A DNA stretch of 64,000 bases from JBBRQP01 sp038226175 (GTDB taxonomy: Bacteria > Cyanobacteriota > Cyanobacteriia > Gloeobacterales > Anthocerotibacteraceae): NCBI GenBank assembly GCA_038226175.1, contig JBBRQP010000003.1:1-64000 (forward strand), given 5' to 3'. The stretch's first letter is position 1, and every line of letters starts with the position of its first letter. Positions 1-7,466 of this stretch are shown one piece after another. A model generated the notes under the pieces. That model worked only from the letters and a program-made list of their open reading frames with translations. It was not told the origin of the DNA and made no database searches. Made by a program: the position numbers and the translations under genes.

Positions 1-21
1 TAGCAAAATCTTTTATTGGAA

Positions 22-1137
22 TCATTGCTGTATTACCCTCCCATAGGCGCGTTCTATGTCAGTTTCACTAAGCCACTTCTGATAACTGCGATTGTGAACC
101 GTGAGGCTATGACCCATCATTCGAGCCGCTACACTGCTATCTAGCCCGACATGAATAGCCCGTACTGCCCAGGCGTGTCTCAAGTGATAGGGCGGGAAGG
201 GAACACCCCAGCTCTTGAAACCCTCAGAGATTTTTTCACCACGGGTCTGATTAGTCTTACCGTTACTGGCAGGGGGTGCAATAGTACGTAACTCAAAAAG
301 CGTTACCCATCCTTGCTGTAAGGGAAAAATGACCCGTTGTCCTGTCTTGGTGTCTCCAGTAACCCGTACCTTATCGCTTCCTCCCAAGAAGTCCTCTAGG
401 TCAAGAGAAAACAACTCATGGGGACGTATCCCATAGGCCGCCATCATTCCATAGCTCCAACGTACCCAAGCGGGTGCATGGCTCAAGTTCTGCCATGTTT
501 CGATGACCTGTTCATCAGTAGGAAGCTCACGGGGCAAAGTGGAAGCACTGCCATAGTTACCGCGTAGTTCCGTCAAAGGCACTGAGTCAAGACCAGCAAA
601 CCGGGCTAAGGCCCCTAGAGCCATACAGAAGCGTTGACGGGTGCGCGTATCAGGTTGGGTACCTTTGACAGCATCAAGCAATAACCCCAGCGTCACAGAC
701 TTGTCACTAGGCAAGGTACGAAAAACCAGCAAATAGTCCCCATCCCAGGTGGTTTGGGTCTGGGGGGTGCGTTTACGCTTAGAGAAATAGGCGGCTTCAA
801 ACTTTTCTACCCATGACCCTACGGTTTCGTGAGCTTGTGCCTTTTCTTCAGATAGATGGTCTTCCCACTTAAATTTGCTTTGGGTAAGTTGTGCGCCAAT
901 TTCTCTAGCCCGTGACTCTGCTACTTTGACCCCAGTAGTGTTAGCAGGAAGGTCAAGGGTAAAGAATTGTTGATGGGACATAGTGTGTGTGCTTCCGGGT
1001 TTCGGGGGGAAGATACCGCGTAGGTAAAGTTTGTTACGACCAGGGCGTAAGAGAATAGTGACGCCAGTACGACCAGCCCTTAACCGCTGATTCGCTTCTG
1101 TAACAAGGGCTTCGACCGTCTTACCCGTTGCTTTCAT
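22..1137 (-). CDS. Tyrosine recombinase / phage-type integrase
   Basis: A 371-residue site-specific recombinase that would cut and rejoin DNA through a 3'-phosphotyrosine intermediate. The C-terminal half holds the family's catalytic set: Arg238 (in YGIRPHEL), Lys264 (DTKTG), Arg320 (YHLRHAW), His343 (MMGHSL) and the nucleophile Tyr352 (NRSYQKW). The first His of the usual HxxR box is Tyr317, a substitution also found in other integrases. The N-terminal ~200 residues would be the arm/core-binding part. The gene lies on the 3' side of a tRNA-Tyr gene and points the same way, the usual layout of an element inserted at a tRNA end. The start ATG is followed by an intact frame; activity is plausible. 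The rest of the element would lie left of the window. Confidence 0.9.
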   Translation of the reverse strand: MKATGKTVEALVTEANQRLRAGRTGVTILLRPGRNKLYLRGIFPPKPGSTHTMSHQQFFTLDLPANTTGVKVAESRAREIGAQLTQSKFKWEDHLSEEKAQAHETVGSWVEKFEAAYFSKRKRTPQTQTTWDGDYLLVFRTLPSDKSVTLGLLLDAVKGTQPDTRTRQRFCMALGALARFAGLDSVPLTELRGNYGSASTLPRELPTDEQVIETWQNLSHAPAWVRWSYGMMAAYGIRPHELFSLDLEDFLGGSDKVRVTGDTKTGQRVIFPLQQGWVTLFELRTIAPPASNGKTNQTRGEKISEGFKSWGVPFPPYHLRHAWAVRAIHVGLDSSVAARMMGHSLTVHNRSYQKWLSETDIERAYGRVIQQ

Positions 1138-1237
1138 GCGTCACACGTCCCTTCCAGTGTCACTAAATTCTATGTCTTTCCATAGCATTCTGTCCCATTC
1201 AGTAGCAGTGGAGACCTAGTACCCTAGATACTAGAAA

Positions 1238-1254
1238 TCCCGCTGTAAGCGGGA
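1238..1254 (-). terminator. Short GC-rich hairpin 3' of tRNA-Tyr
   Basis: A perfect 7-bp inverted repeat (TCCCGCT / AGCGGGA) with a 3-nt loop. Read on the minus strand it lies 24 nt past the tRNA-Tyr 3' end and is followed by ATTTC, so it could stop tRNA transcription. The T-run is poor, so the terminator role is tentative; it could instead belong to the recombination site. Confidence 0.35.
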
Positions 1255-1277
1255 CTCAGAGCCTGAAACCATTACTA

Positions 1278-1359
1278 TGGGTCGGGTTGGATTTGAACCA
1301 ACGTAGGCAGAGCCAGCGGATTTACAGTCCGCCCCCATTAACCACTCGGGCACCGACCC
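1278..1359 (-). tRNA. tRNA-Tyr (GTA anticodon)
   Basis: Read on the minus strand, the segment begins GGGTCGG and ends CCGACCC plus discriminator A, giving a perfect 7-bp acceptor stem. The anticodon loop CTGTAAA carries GTA, the T arm contains GGTTCAAATCC, and a long variable arm of the class II type is present. CCA is not encoded. It lies downstream of murF on the same strand and probably marks the attachment site of the element that carries the neighbouring integrase. Confidence 0.96.
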
Positions 1360-1406
1360 AAAGGTGCTTTATTATCCTAGCAGGACAACGTAACAGGCGG
1401 CTAGAG

Positions 1407-2726
1407 CTATTTTTGTAGGTAAGGCAGCAGTAGTGGAAATAGGCGTTCGAGGTTAACAGAGCGAGAGGCTTTACACAAAACTCGGTCGTGGGGTTGTAGG
1501 TAAGCCGTAAGAGTTTGGGCTAGGTCTTCGAGGGTCAGACAGGTCCACGTTGGCACTGGATAAGCCGCTTGAGACAAGGTTTGCAGCTCAGGAGTGTCAC
1601 CCAGCACAAATAGACCATCAAGGTTAAGTTGTTGTACCCGTTCACCGACTTTTTGATGCAGTGGTAGCGCGAATTCACCTAGTTCTGCCATCGCTCCTAA
1701 AACTGCCCAACGCCGTCCAGGCTGGCTCGCAAGCCACGTCAATGCTGCCAGCATCGCCTCAGGGGCGGCATTATAAGTTTCATCAATGAGATGAATATTA
1801 CCGGGCAAAATTTGGATACGGGTGCGACCACCGGGTAGCTCTAGGGCTGGTAAATTAGTCAACATCTTCAGGTCATAGCCCAAAATCTCAGCCACAGTGA
1901 GAGCCGCCAAAAAATTGAGACCATGGTGACGACCCGGTAAGGGCAAGCGGAAGGTTAAGCCCCGAAATCTCAGTGTGTCACCATGAAAAAGCGTTTCTGC
2001 GTCAAAGCCAAACGTCTGTACCCGGCCTGACCAGACTTGGGCTGCAGTATTTAGGAGTAAAGTATCTTCACCGTTAAGCACCGCCACACCCTCGGGTGAT
2101 AACTGGGTTAAGAGTTCACATTTAGCCTGAGCAATGGCCTGCTGGGAGCCCAAACGACCAATATGAGCCGTACCGATATTCGTAATCACTGCAATAGTCG
2201 GCTGCGCTGTTTGGGCGAGACGACCTATTTCTCCGGGGCCGCGCATCGCCATTTCAATGACGGCTTGCGTGTGATGTGCTTCTAAATTCAGCAGAGTCCG
2301 CGCCACCCCAACATCATTATTTTCGTTCGCTTGGGTTTTGAGGGTGCAGCCTGGTAGTGCCTGAGCTATGAGTTCTTTGGTCGTGGTCTTACCCGCTGAA
2401 CCAGTAATTGCGATTACCGGAAGTACAAAATGTTCACGCCAGCAGCGGGCGATAGCTTGATAGGCCACTAAGGTATCCATGACCCGCAAGTGGGGCAAAG
2501 ACGTCTCGCGCTCCGATAAGAGACAAGCTGCCCCTTTTGCCAAAGCCTGAGCCAGATAGTCATGCCCATCAAAATTTTCTCCAACCAGAGGGACAAACAG
2601 ATTACCAGCGGTGAGGGTTCGCGTATCGGTGTTGATGCCGATTACGTACTCTGGCGGCGCAGTTTCTCCTAGCCAAGTTCCACCAGTACAGGTTAATAGT
2701 TCAGCAAACGTCAAGGTAACAGTCAT
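1407..2726 (-). CDS. murF: UDP-N-acetylmuramoyl-tripeptide--D-alanyl-D-alanine ligase
   Basis: A 439-residue Mur ligase that adds D-Ala-D-Ala to the UDP-MurNAc tripeptide, the last cytoplasmic step of peptidoglycan precursor assembly. The ATP-binding P-loop GSAGKTTTKE is at about residues 109-118; the N-terminal domain has the DTRTL segment typical of MurE/MurF, and the C-terminal domain has the TYNAAPEAM signature that separates MurF from other Mur ligases. Length is normal. The gene is divergent from rplA with a 110-bp gap and precedes tRNA-Tyr on the same strand. It is not in a dcw-type cell-division cluster here. Confidence 0.95.
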   Translation of the reverse strand: MTVTLTFAELLTCTGGTWLGETAPPEYVIGINTDTRTLTAGNLFVPLVGENFDGHDYLAQALAKGAACLLSERETSLPHLRVMDTLVAYQAIARCWREHFVLPVIAITGSAGKTTTKELIAQALPGCTLKTQANENNDVGVARTLLNLEAHHTQAVIEMAMRGPGEIGRLAQTAQPTIAVITNIGTAHIGRLGSQQAIAQAKCELLTQLSPEGVAVLNGEDTLLLNTAAQVWSGRVQTFGFDAETLFHGDTLRFRGLTFRLPLPGRHHGLNFLAALTVAEILGYDLKMLTNLPALELPGGRTRIQILPGNIHLIDETYNAAPEAMLAALTWLASQPGRRWAVLGAMAELGEFALPLHQKVGERVQQLNLDGLFVLGDTPELQTLSQAAYPVPTWTCLTLEDLAQTLTAYLQPHDRVLCKASRSVNLERLFPLLLPYLQK

Positions 2727-2836
2727 AGATAGGGTTCCGCGAGATGGACAGACCTAGGCTCAATAGGTTATTTTAATAGTTTGTGGGAGAAGTTCACCGC
2801 TTGGTGTGAGCTACGTTAGCACCACAGGAGCACTCC

Positions 2837-3547
2837 ATGGCTAAAATTTCTAAGCGCGTTGTTGGTCTACAAAAACAAATTGACCGTGATGTTGTCTATG
2901 CGCCCCGTGAGGCGATTGAATTGATGAAGCAACTGGCTTCGGCAAAATTTGATGAAAGCGTAGAATTTCAGGCCCGCCTCGGCATCAATCCTAAATATGC
3001 TGACCAACAGGTACGGACTACGGTTAGTCTACCCCATGGTATTGGTAAGACGATCCGTATTGCGGTGATTACGCAGGGTGAGCGCGTCAAAGTAGCCGAA
3101 CAGGCCGGGGCAGATATCGTCGGAGCCGAAGAACTGATTGAGAAGATTCAAGGTGGTTTCCTAGATTTTGACCTATTGATTGCCACACCTGACATCATGC
3201 CCAAGGTAGCCCGTCTCGGTAAAATGCTTGGTCCAAAAGGGTTAATGCCTAATCCTAAAGCCGGAACCGTTAGCAATAATTTGCCTGAAGCGATTGCCGA
3301 ATTTAAGGCAGGTAAATTAGAGTTTCGCGCCGACCGCACCGGGATTGTCCACGTACCATTTGGTAAAATCAGTTTTACTGTCGAAACCTTGCTCGATAAT
3401 GCTAAGGCTCTTCAAGAAACCATTGACCGCGCCAAACCCTCAGGTGCCAAAGGCCGTTATTGGCGCACCGTCCACATCAAGAGCACGATGGGACCAGCGA
3501 TTGAACTTGATGTCAGTGCCTTGCGCGATATGAAACTCGGGGGTTAG
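2837..3547 (+). CDS. rplA: 50S ribosomal protein L1
   Basis: A 236-residue L1, the protein of the ribosomal L1 stalk that binds 23S rRNA near the E site. The signature GKMLGPKGLMPNPKAGTV lies at about residues 130-148, and the length is that of bacterial L1. A GGAG-like site (CAGGAGCACTCC) precedes the ATG. The usual partners rplK (L11) upstream and rplJ-rplL (L10, L7/L12) downstream are missing: a divergent murF lies upstream and an alpha/beta hydrolase follows 7 bp after the stop. So rplA has been separated from its common operon. Confidence 0.97.
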   Translation: MAKISKRVVGLQKQIDRDVVYAPREAIELMKQLASAKFDESVEFQARLGINPKYADQQVRTTVSLPHGIGKTIRIAVITQGERVKVAEQAGADIVGAEELIEKIQGGFLDFDLLIATPDIMPKVARLGKMLGPKGLMPNPKAGTVSNNLPEAIAEFKAGKLEFRADRTGIVHVPFGKISFTVETLLDNAKALQETIDRAKPSGAKGRYWRTVHIKSTMGPAIELDVSALRDMKLGG

Positions 3548-3554
3548 CCCTACA

Positions 3555-4265
3555 ATGCCCCTGTCCTATCGGGTAACCGGTTCTGGGACAGGGGTACTGT
3601 TGATTCATGGCACAGCGGCTAACCAGACTTCTTGGCAACCACAAGTTGAATTTTTAACAGGTGCTGGTTATCAGGTGATGACCGTTGATTTGCCTGGTCA
3701 TGGACAATCATCAGGCAGATGTACGGTTAGCACCTCTGTCGAAGCGGTATTGGAATTAGTTATGACGCTTAAGCCACAGGTAGTGGTGGGGCATTCTTTG
3801 GGCGGGGTAGTAGCCCTCGAAGTAGCGCGCCAGTTCCCTTGTCAAGGGTTACTTCTAGTTTGTCCGGCAATCAACATACCACCTCTTACTAAATTGTTTT
3901 ATGACGGTTTGGTACTAGGTGGCGCTGTGTATGTGATGTCCTACTTTAAAGATGGGCTAAAACGGCTCACTTCAAGCCGAATGGGACAGATTTCTTTGGA
4001 TACAAATCCGCGAATGTTGCAGGAGCTATGGCCGACGCTGCGTGATTGGTCAGCTGATTATAGTCATCTCAAGCTACCGATTCAGATTGCGGGTGGCTAT
4101 TTGGATCACATTGCGCCACCTGCTAGCTTGCGACGTTTGGTGAATCAACTACCGCAAGCCCAACTGACGCTATTTCAGGCTCGGCATTTGCCCATGGAGA
4201 GTCAGTCGCGATTATTTAATGCTTGGTTGTCGGCAAGTTTAGCAAAAGTTATGGCTACAAAATAA
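3555..4265 (+). CDS. Alpha/beta hydrolase
   Basis: A 236-residue single-domain alpha/beta hydrolase. The oxyanion segment LIHGTAANQTSW is near residue 17, the nucleophile elbow GHSLGG places Ser at about residue 81, the acid is probably Asp in GGYLDHIAPP and the general base His in QARHLP near the C-terminus. The substrate cannot be told from sequence. It starts 7 bp after rplA and is probably co-transcribed with it, though a functional link is unlikely. A strong palindromic terminator follows. Confidence 0.85.
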   Translation: MPLSYRVTGSGTGVLLIHGTAANQTSWQPQVEFLTGAGYQVMTVDLPGHGQSSGRCTVSTSVEAVLELVMTLKPQVVVGHSLGGVVALEVARQFPCQGLLLVCPAINIPPLTKLFYDGLVLGGAVYVMSYFKDGLKRLTSSRMGQISLDTNPRMLQELWPTLRDWSADYSHLKLPIQIAGGYLDHIAPPASLRRLVNQLPQAQLTLFQARHLPMESQSRLFNAWLSASLAKVMATK

Positions 4266-4271
4266 AATTTC

Positions 4272-4299
4272 TGCCCCTAGTTTTCAAAAACTAGGGGCA
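4272..4299. terminator. Bidirectional hairpin terminator
   Basis: A perfect 13-bp inverted repeat (TGCCCCTAGTTTT / AAAACTAGGGGCA) with a 2-nt centre, in the 44-bp gap between two convergent genes. The A/T part of the stem can give a U-run on either strand, so it probably ends transcription from both sides. Confidence 0.75.
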
Positions 4300-4309
4300 A
4301 AACTGCTAG

Positions 4310-5773
4310 CTAGGGGAATAAGCCCGGTAGAACCGCTGTTTTTTCTTTTTGCACTGCCTGTAACGCCTGAGGATTCAAACCTAATGCACTCAAAATAGTG
4401 GGCGCAATTTGGGTGGTTTCAACAGGTTGTTTGATGATGCTTTGTTGCAATCCAGGCAGGGCAACGAGAATCGGGACATTGGTATCGAGGTCGCTAAAAC
4501 CGCCATGTTCGGCAATTTTAGTCGAGGTAAGCGAGGTGTAGATTACCCCGAGATTGGGCTTGATGATGATGTCTGGGGTGCGCGAGTTTTGGAGCGGATT
4601 ATTAAACATCAGCTTGACCCCTTCGCCTGAGAGAATTTCTTGAATACCCACCTGACTTTGGTTAGCCGCTAGAGCCGCGACTGCAGCACTGGTTTGACTC
4701 TGATCCGTCAGCCAGAGCATTCCGATATCATCCTGGGTTGCTTGGGCTAGTAGCCCACTTTGTACACCATTAACTAGATTGGGCACCAAGGTGTTATCGA
4801 TAATTAAAGTTTTGCTCGGGTCAATGGGTGACTGTCCATGTTTGGCAGTGACAATAATCAGTGTCGAAGCAAATAAACCCTGTTTTTTGAGCTGAACTAC
4901 CATTTTGCCAACGGCTTGATCCGTGTGGTCTAGGGCATTTTGTAACTCAGTACTCGGTGTAGCGCTGGCATCGAGGTAGCCATTGAGCTTTTCACCAACA
5001 CTGACCGCCTGAAAATTCATCCCAAAAATCGTTGGTACAGGGGCTGTTTGGTTACCTTTACTGGTTTTACCATTGATTTGATTGAGGATCGCTTGCACTT
5101 TGCGGTCATCATATTTTTCGCATTCACTGACACTACTCGTGGCAATGCTGCCATTAGCGGCGATTTCCGGCGTATACAAATCATCAACCCCTTGCCCAGA
5201 TGGCCCATTTACTAATTCGTAGGCAGGGTGTTTATCTGACCAAGCGGTGTAGCCACCAGCTCCTTTGATCACTTCAAAAATCGTATTAACTTGCAAAAAA
5301 CTATGCGGAAAAACTGGGGTACAGCCTTTGCTGGGATTAAGCGGCAGCGCGGCTGTATTGATCCCGCCACCAGCATTGAGCGCGTCAGGATTAATATCAA
5401 TGGACTCATCGTAGACAACTTCGGTACCGACTGTGCTGCACGCCGAACCAGGTGGCGATAGGGTGCGGTCATAGCTGTCATCATAAAAAACACCCGTCGC
5501 AGCCGGGGACCCACCCGTTACTATTGCGAGCAAACCCGGAAAAGAATCAGAGGGTTTGGCCGATGAGGCATTGGTGTAGGTCACGCCAGCCAGACTCAAT
5601 TGCGCTAACGTCGAATTAGGGTTATTGCGCGTATAGTTACTCAAATCAAGCGCATGTAAGCCATCAACACTAAGCAGTAAAACCCGTTTGATCCCGTTGA
5701 CAGTGCCTGCTTGGGCGGTTGCCAAGAGGCCAAGACTCAAAGAGCAGGCGACAAAAAATTGTGATAAACGCAT
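4310..5773 (-). CDS. Secreted alkaline-phosphatase superfamily phosphodiesterase / nucleotide pyrophosphatase
   Basis: A 487-residue exported metallo-hydrolase. The N-terminus is a signal peptide (hydrophobic core LSLGLLATAQAG, cleavage near residue 22). Metal-binding features of the type I phosphodiesterase/NPP family are visible: LSVDGLHALD near residue 34 (first Asp), a KPSDSFPG segment where Ser would be the nucleophile in place of the usual Thr, TAKHGQSPID and EHGGFSDLD with the metal-binding His and Asp residues. It would cleave phosphodiester or phosphate-ester bonds in the periplasm, perhaps for phosphate supply; the substrate is unknown. It is convergent with the preceding hydrolase. 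Confidence 0.85.
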   Translation of the reverse strand: MRLSQFFVACSLSLGLLATAQAGTVNGIKRVLLLSVDGLHALDLSNYTRNNPNSTLAQLSLAGVTYTNASSAKPSDSFPGLLAIVTGGSPAATGVFYDDSYDRTLSPPGSACSTVGTEVVYDESIDINPDALNAGGGINTAALPLNPSKGCTPVFPHSFLQVNTIFEVIKGAGGYTAWSDKHPAYELVNGPSGQGVDDLYTPEIAANGSIATSSVSECEKYDDRKVQAILNQINGKTSKGNQTAPVPTIFGMNFQAVSVGEKLNGYLDASATPSTELQNALDHTDQAVGKMVVQLKKQGLFASTLIIVTAKHGQSPIDPSKTLIIDNTLVPNLVNGVQSGLLAQATQDDIGMLWLTDQSQTSAAVAALAANQSQVGIQEILSGEGVKLMFNNPLQNSRTPDIIIKPNLGVIYTSLTSTKIAEHGGFSDLDTNVPILVALPGLQQSIIKQPVETTQIAPTILSALGLNPQALQAVQKEKTAVLPGLFP

Positions 5774-5906
5774 GATCAGCTCGTGAAAGACTATGTCTTA
5801 ACGGTAGAAGGCCAAGATTAAGGAAAGGTTAATGGTTTCGTTAACTTTGATGTAGCAAATAATACGGCTTTTTGATTAGTCATCAGAATGTTGGTGTGCA
5901 AAGCAA

Positions 5907-6101
5907 GAGACCGCAACTTCGTCCCAGTCCGCAAGCCGGACGCTACCTAAAATCAAACGACACCAAGGTAGAGGTCGGACGAAAACAACCAGAGAAAAGA
6001 GACAGGCTGTGGGGTTTTTGTCGTTACTCCCACACTATGGCAGCTTCCGAGGACGCTACGATGTCCGCGAACCGGGGCGCTGAAAGCCCTATCTCTTTTC
6101 T
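5907..6101. ncRNA. Candidate structured RNA, two folded domains
   Basis: A gene-free 340-bp stretch (5774-6113) holds a dense nest of inverted repeats. Domain A: outer helix 5918-5924 with 5977-5983, enclosing a GTCCG/CGGAC hairpin (5927-5941) and a CTACCT/AGGTAG hairpin (5943-5971). Domain B: a long outer helix 5993-6008 with 6085-6101 (about 15 pairs, one mismatch, one bulge), enclosing a TGTGGG/CCCACA hairpin (6008-6034) and a third stem (6041-6044 with 6079-6082, extended by 6051-6054 with 6063-6066). The helices could form on either strand. No signature of tmRNA, SRP RNA, RNase P RNA, 6S or a riboswitch that I know was found. An 81-codon TTG-start frame across it has no ribosome site and is probably chance. 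Function unknown; a mobile-element remnant is also possible. Confidence 0.5.
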
Positions 6102-6113
6102 TTTGGATTTCAT

Positions 6114-6419
6114 TTAAGACTGCTGATAGGTGCGTTTACGTTTACGTAAGCCTTGGTTCTTACGCTGTTCAGCCCAGATGCGCGCCTGTTGATAAATAGC
6201 TTGCCGCTGTGGCTCCTCAGCTTGTTCGAGCCAGTGCAGCAGAGATTCGACTAGGGTTTCGGCCGTTGCTCCAGATTCTACTCGGGCTAGAGCTAAATGG
6301 TGGGCTGCTGTGGTGTTGAGACGTAGATGGATCGCCCTGAGCATCTCAGGTGACGGAGATACTGCATCCCACGCTGGCGGTGGCGTACTCGGAACATAAC
6401 AGGTCGTACGTTCAGTCAT
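6114..6419 (-). CDS. Small hypothetical protein coupled to ParA-like ATPase
   Basis: A 101-residue protein that I do not recognise. The middle (about residues 25-75) is predicted helical with a short MLRAIHLRLNTTAAHHLAL stretch, and the last 25 residues are strongly basic (EQRKNQGLRKRKR). It begins 8 bases inside the end of the ParA-like gene, so translation is likely coupled. By position it resembles the small DNA-binding or adaptor partner often found after parA genes, but no ribbon-helix-helix or ParB motif is clear. The structured intergenic segment starts 13 bp past its stop. Confidence 0.7.
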   Translation of the reverse strand: MTERTTCYVPSTPPPAWDAVSPSPEMLRAIHLRLNTTAAHHLALARVESGATAETLVESLLHWLEQAEEPQRQAIYQQARIWAEQRKNQGLRKRKRTYQQS

Positions 6420-7161
6420 GGGCAGCAGGTTCCGTGAGGGGTTGTGGGCTCAAAAATCTCCCCAAAACTGTTTGATAGAGCGTTTCAGGATAGTGTAGCG
6501 TCTGGAGGCGACGGGATTCGGGAATGGCGGGAAATTGGGGAATGTTGGTGATCTGAGCCATTTTATGGAGTAATTCTAGAGTGGATCGTAAGCGTCGTTG
6601 TCCGACCCAAGGCTCACGGATCGGTAACACGCCCAACAAGTTTCCGGGAGCTAAACCACTAGCATCCAGTTCTTGCCAAAACATCAGACTTTCTTCGAGG
6701 CTGATCAGACCTTTAGCACTGACCTCAACGGGAATCAAAATCTGCGTAGCCGCGACACAGGCCATCGCCGTATAAACTGATTTTGCTGATGGCGTATCAA
6801 TTAAACAAAAGTCGAAGGCTGAACCCAACAGCTGTAACTTATGACGCAACAACATTTCTTGGGCATAGGGCGGCAATTGCTTGGTATGTAAGCCTAGTCC
6901 CCGGTCAGCAGGTAACAAAGAGAGCAGTGGGCTAATCAGGTGTAAGGCTTCAGCCGGAGCGAGGCTGCCCGCCAAAACTTCGAGGATTGAGGATTCGGAG
7001 CCATTAAGGGCATGACCCTTAAGCTGGCGCGTGGTACTAGCTTGGGGGTCTAGATCAAGCACTAGCACCCGTCCGTGAATCTGCAAACGGTCAGCTAACT
7101 GCACAATGGTCGTCGTGCGTCCCATTCCGCCCGCAAGTGACAGCACCGCCAAAGTTTGCAT
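6412..7161 (-). CDS. ParA/MinD-like ATPase with altered Walker A motif
   Basis: A 249-residue deviant-Walker ATPase of the ParA family, which positions plasmids, chromosomes or protein cargo by cycling on DNA or membrane. Start: ATG at 7161 (MQTLAVLSL) fits the family N-terminus; an in-frame TTG at 7197 would add 12 residues without a better ribosome site. The motif expected as KGGxGKT reads AGGMGRTTT, so the signature Lys is Ala and the P-loop Lys is Arg. The second motif DLDPQAS and the LIDTPSA (Walker B-like) segment are kept. ATP binding or hydrolysis may be changed. It forms an operon with the 101-residue gene and is divergent from rne. Confidence 0.85.
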   Translation of the reverse strand: MQTLAVLSLAGGMGRTTTIVQLADRLQIHGRVLVLDLDPQASTTRQLKGHALNGSESSILEVLAGSLAPAEALHLISPLLSLLPADRGLGLHTKQLPPYAQEMLLRHKLQLLGSAFDFCLIDTPSAKSVYTAMACVAATQILIPVEVSAKGLISLEESLMFWQELDASGLAPGNLLGVLPIREPWVGQRRLRSTLELLHKMAQITNIPQFPAIPESRRLQTLHYPETLYQTVLGRFLSPQPLTEPAAHD

Positions 7162-7199
7162 AATAGGAGTGTAAAGAGAAATAGGGGATGGGTGCAAGT

Positions 7200-7466
7200 T
7201 TCTTGGAAATTTTTGCGCATCAAAAGATATAAATTAGACATCCAGCTGCAACCAAGTTGGGTTATGATAAGCGCAAACGAAGGTCTCGTAAAATAGAACA
7301 GTCTTTGCCTGACCTGTAGAAGACCACAGCATTTCGGGTCAGAAGCTAGATGAAACGGTAATCTTATGTTGCCTTTCTTGTTCATTCGCAGACTTTCGGT
7401 AAGCGATTTTTTCACGGCAACACTTGACTTTACAGGCTGAAGCCTGTCCCGCATGAAGGAGTTTTG
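7200..7466 (+). promoter_or_regulatory. Divergent parA/rne intergenic region and rne leader
   Basis: About 300 bp without a gene between divergent parA and rne. A TATGAT-like hexamer at 7263-7268 could be a -10 box for rne, giving a leader of about 190 nt. In that leader a CTGACC/GGTCAG pair (7309-7314 with 7337-7342) and a perfect ACAGGC/GCCTGT hairpin with a TGAA tetraloop (7432-7447) can form; the latter ends 8 bp before the AAGGAG ribosome site. RNase E genes in other bacteria are controlled through their own leaders, so a role in autoregulation is a reasonable inference, not shown. Confidence 0.4.

Noticed and set aside
5880..5890. CTGATGA on the minus strand as a hammerhead ribozyme core
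   Set aside because: No GAAA at a suitable distance with a closing stem II, so the core cannot form.
6024..6035. ACTCCCACAC as the Yfr1 sRNA motif
   Set aside because: It lacks one base of the Yfr1 core, and here the string is part of a hairpin stem instead of an unpaired loop between two hairpins.
5872..6117. Open frame of 81 codons as a protein gene
   Set aside because: It starts with TTG, has no ribosome site, low-complexity basic composition, and lies wholly over the inverted-repeat structures; the RNA/element reading explains the sequence better.
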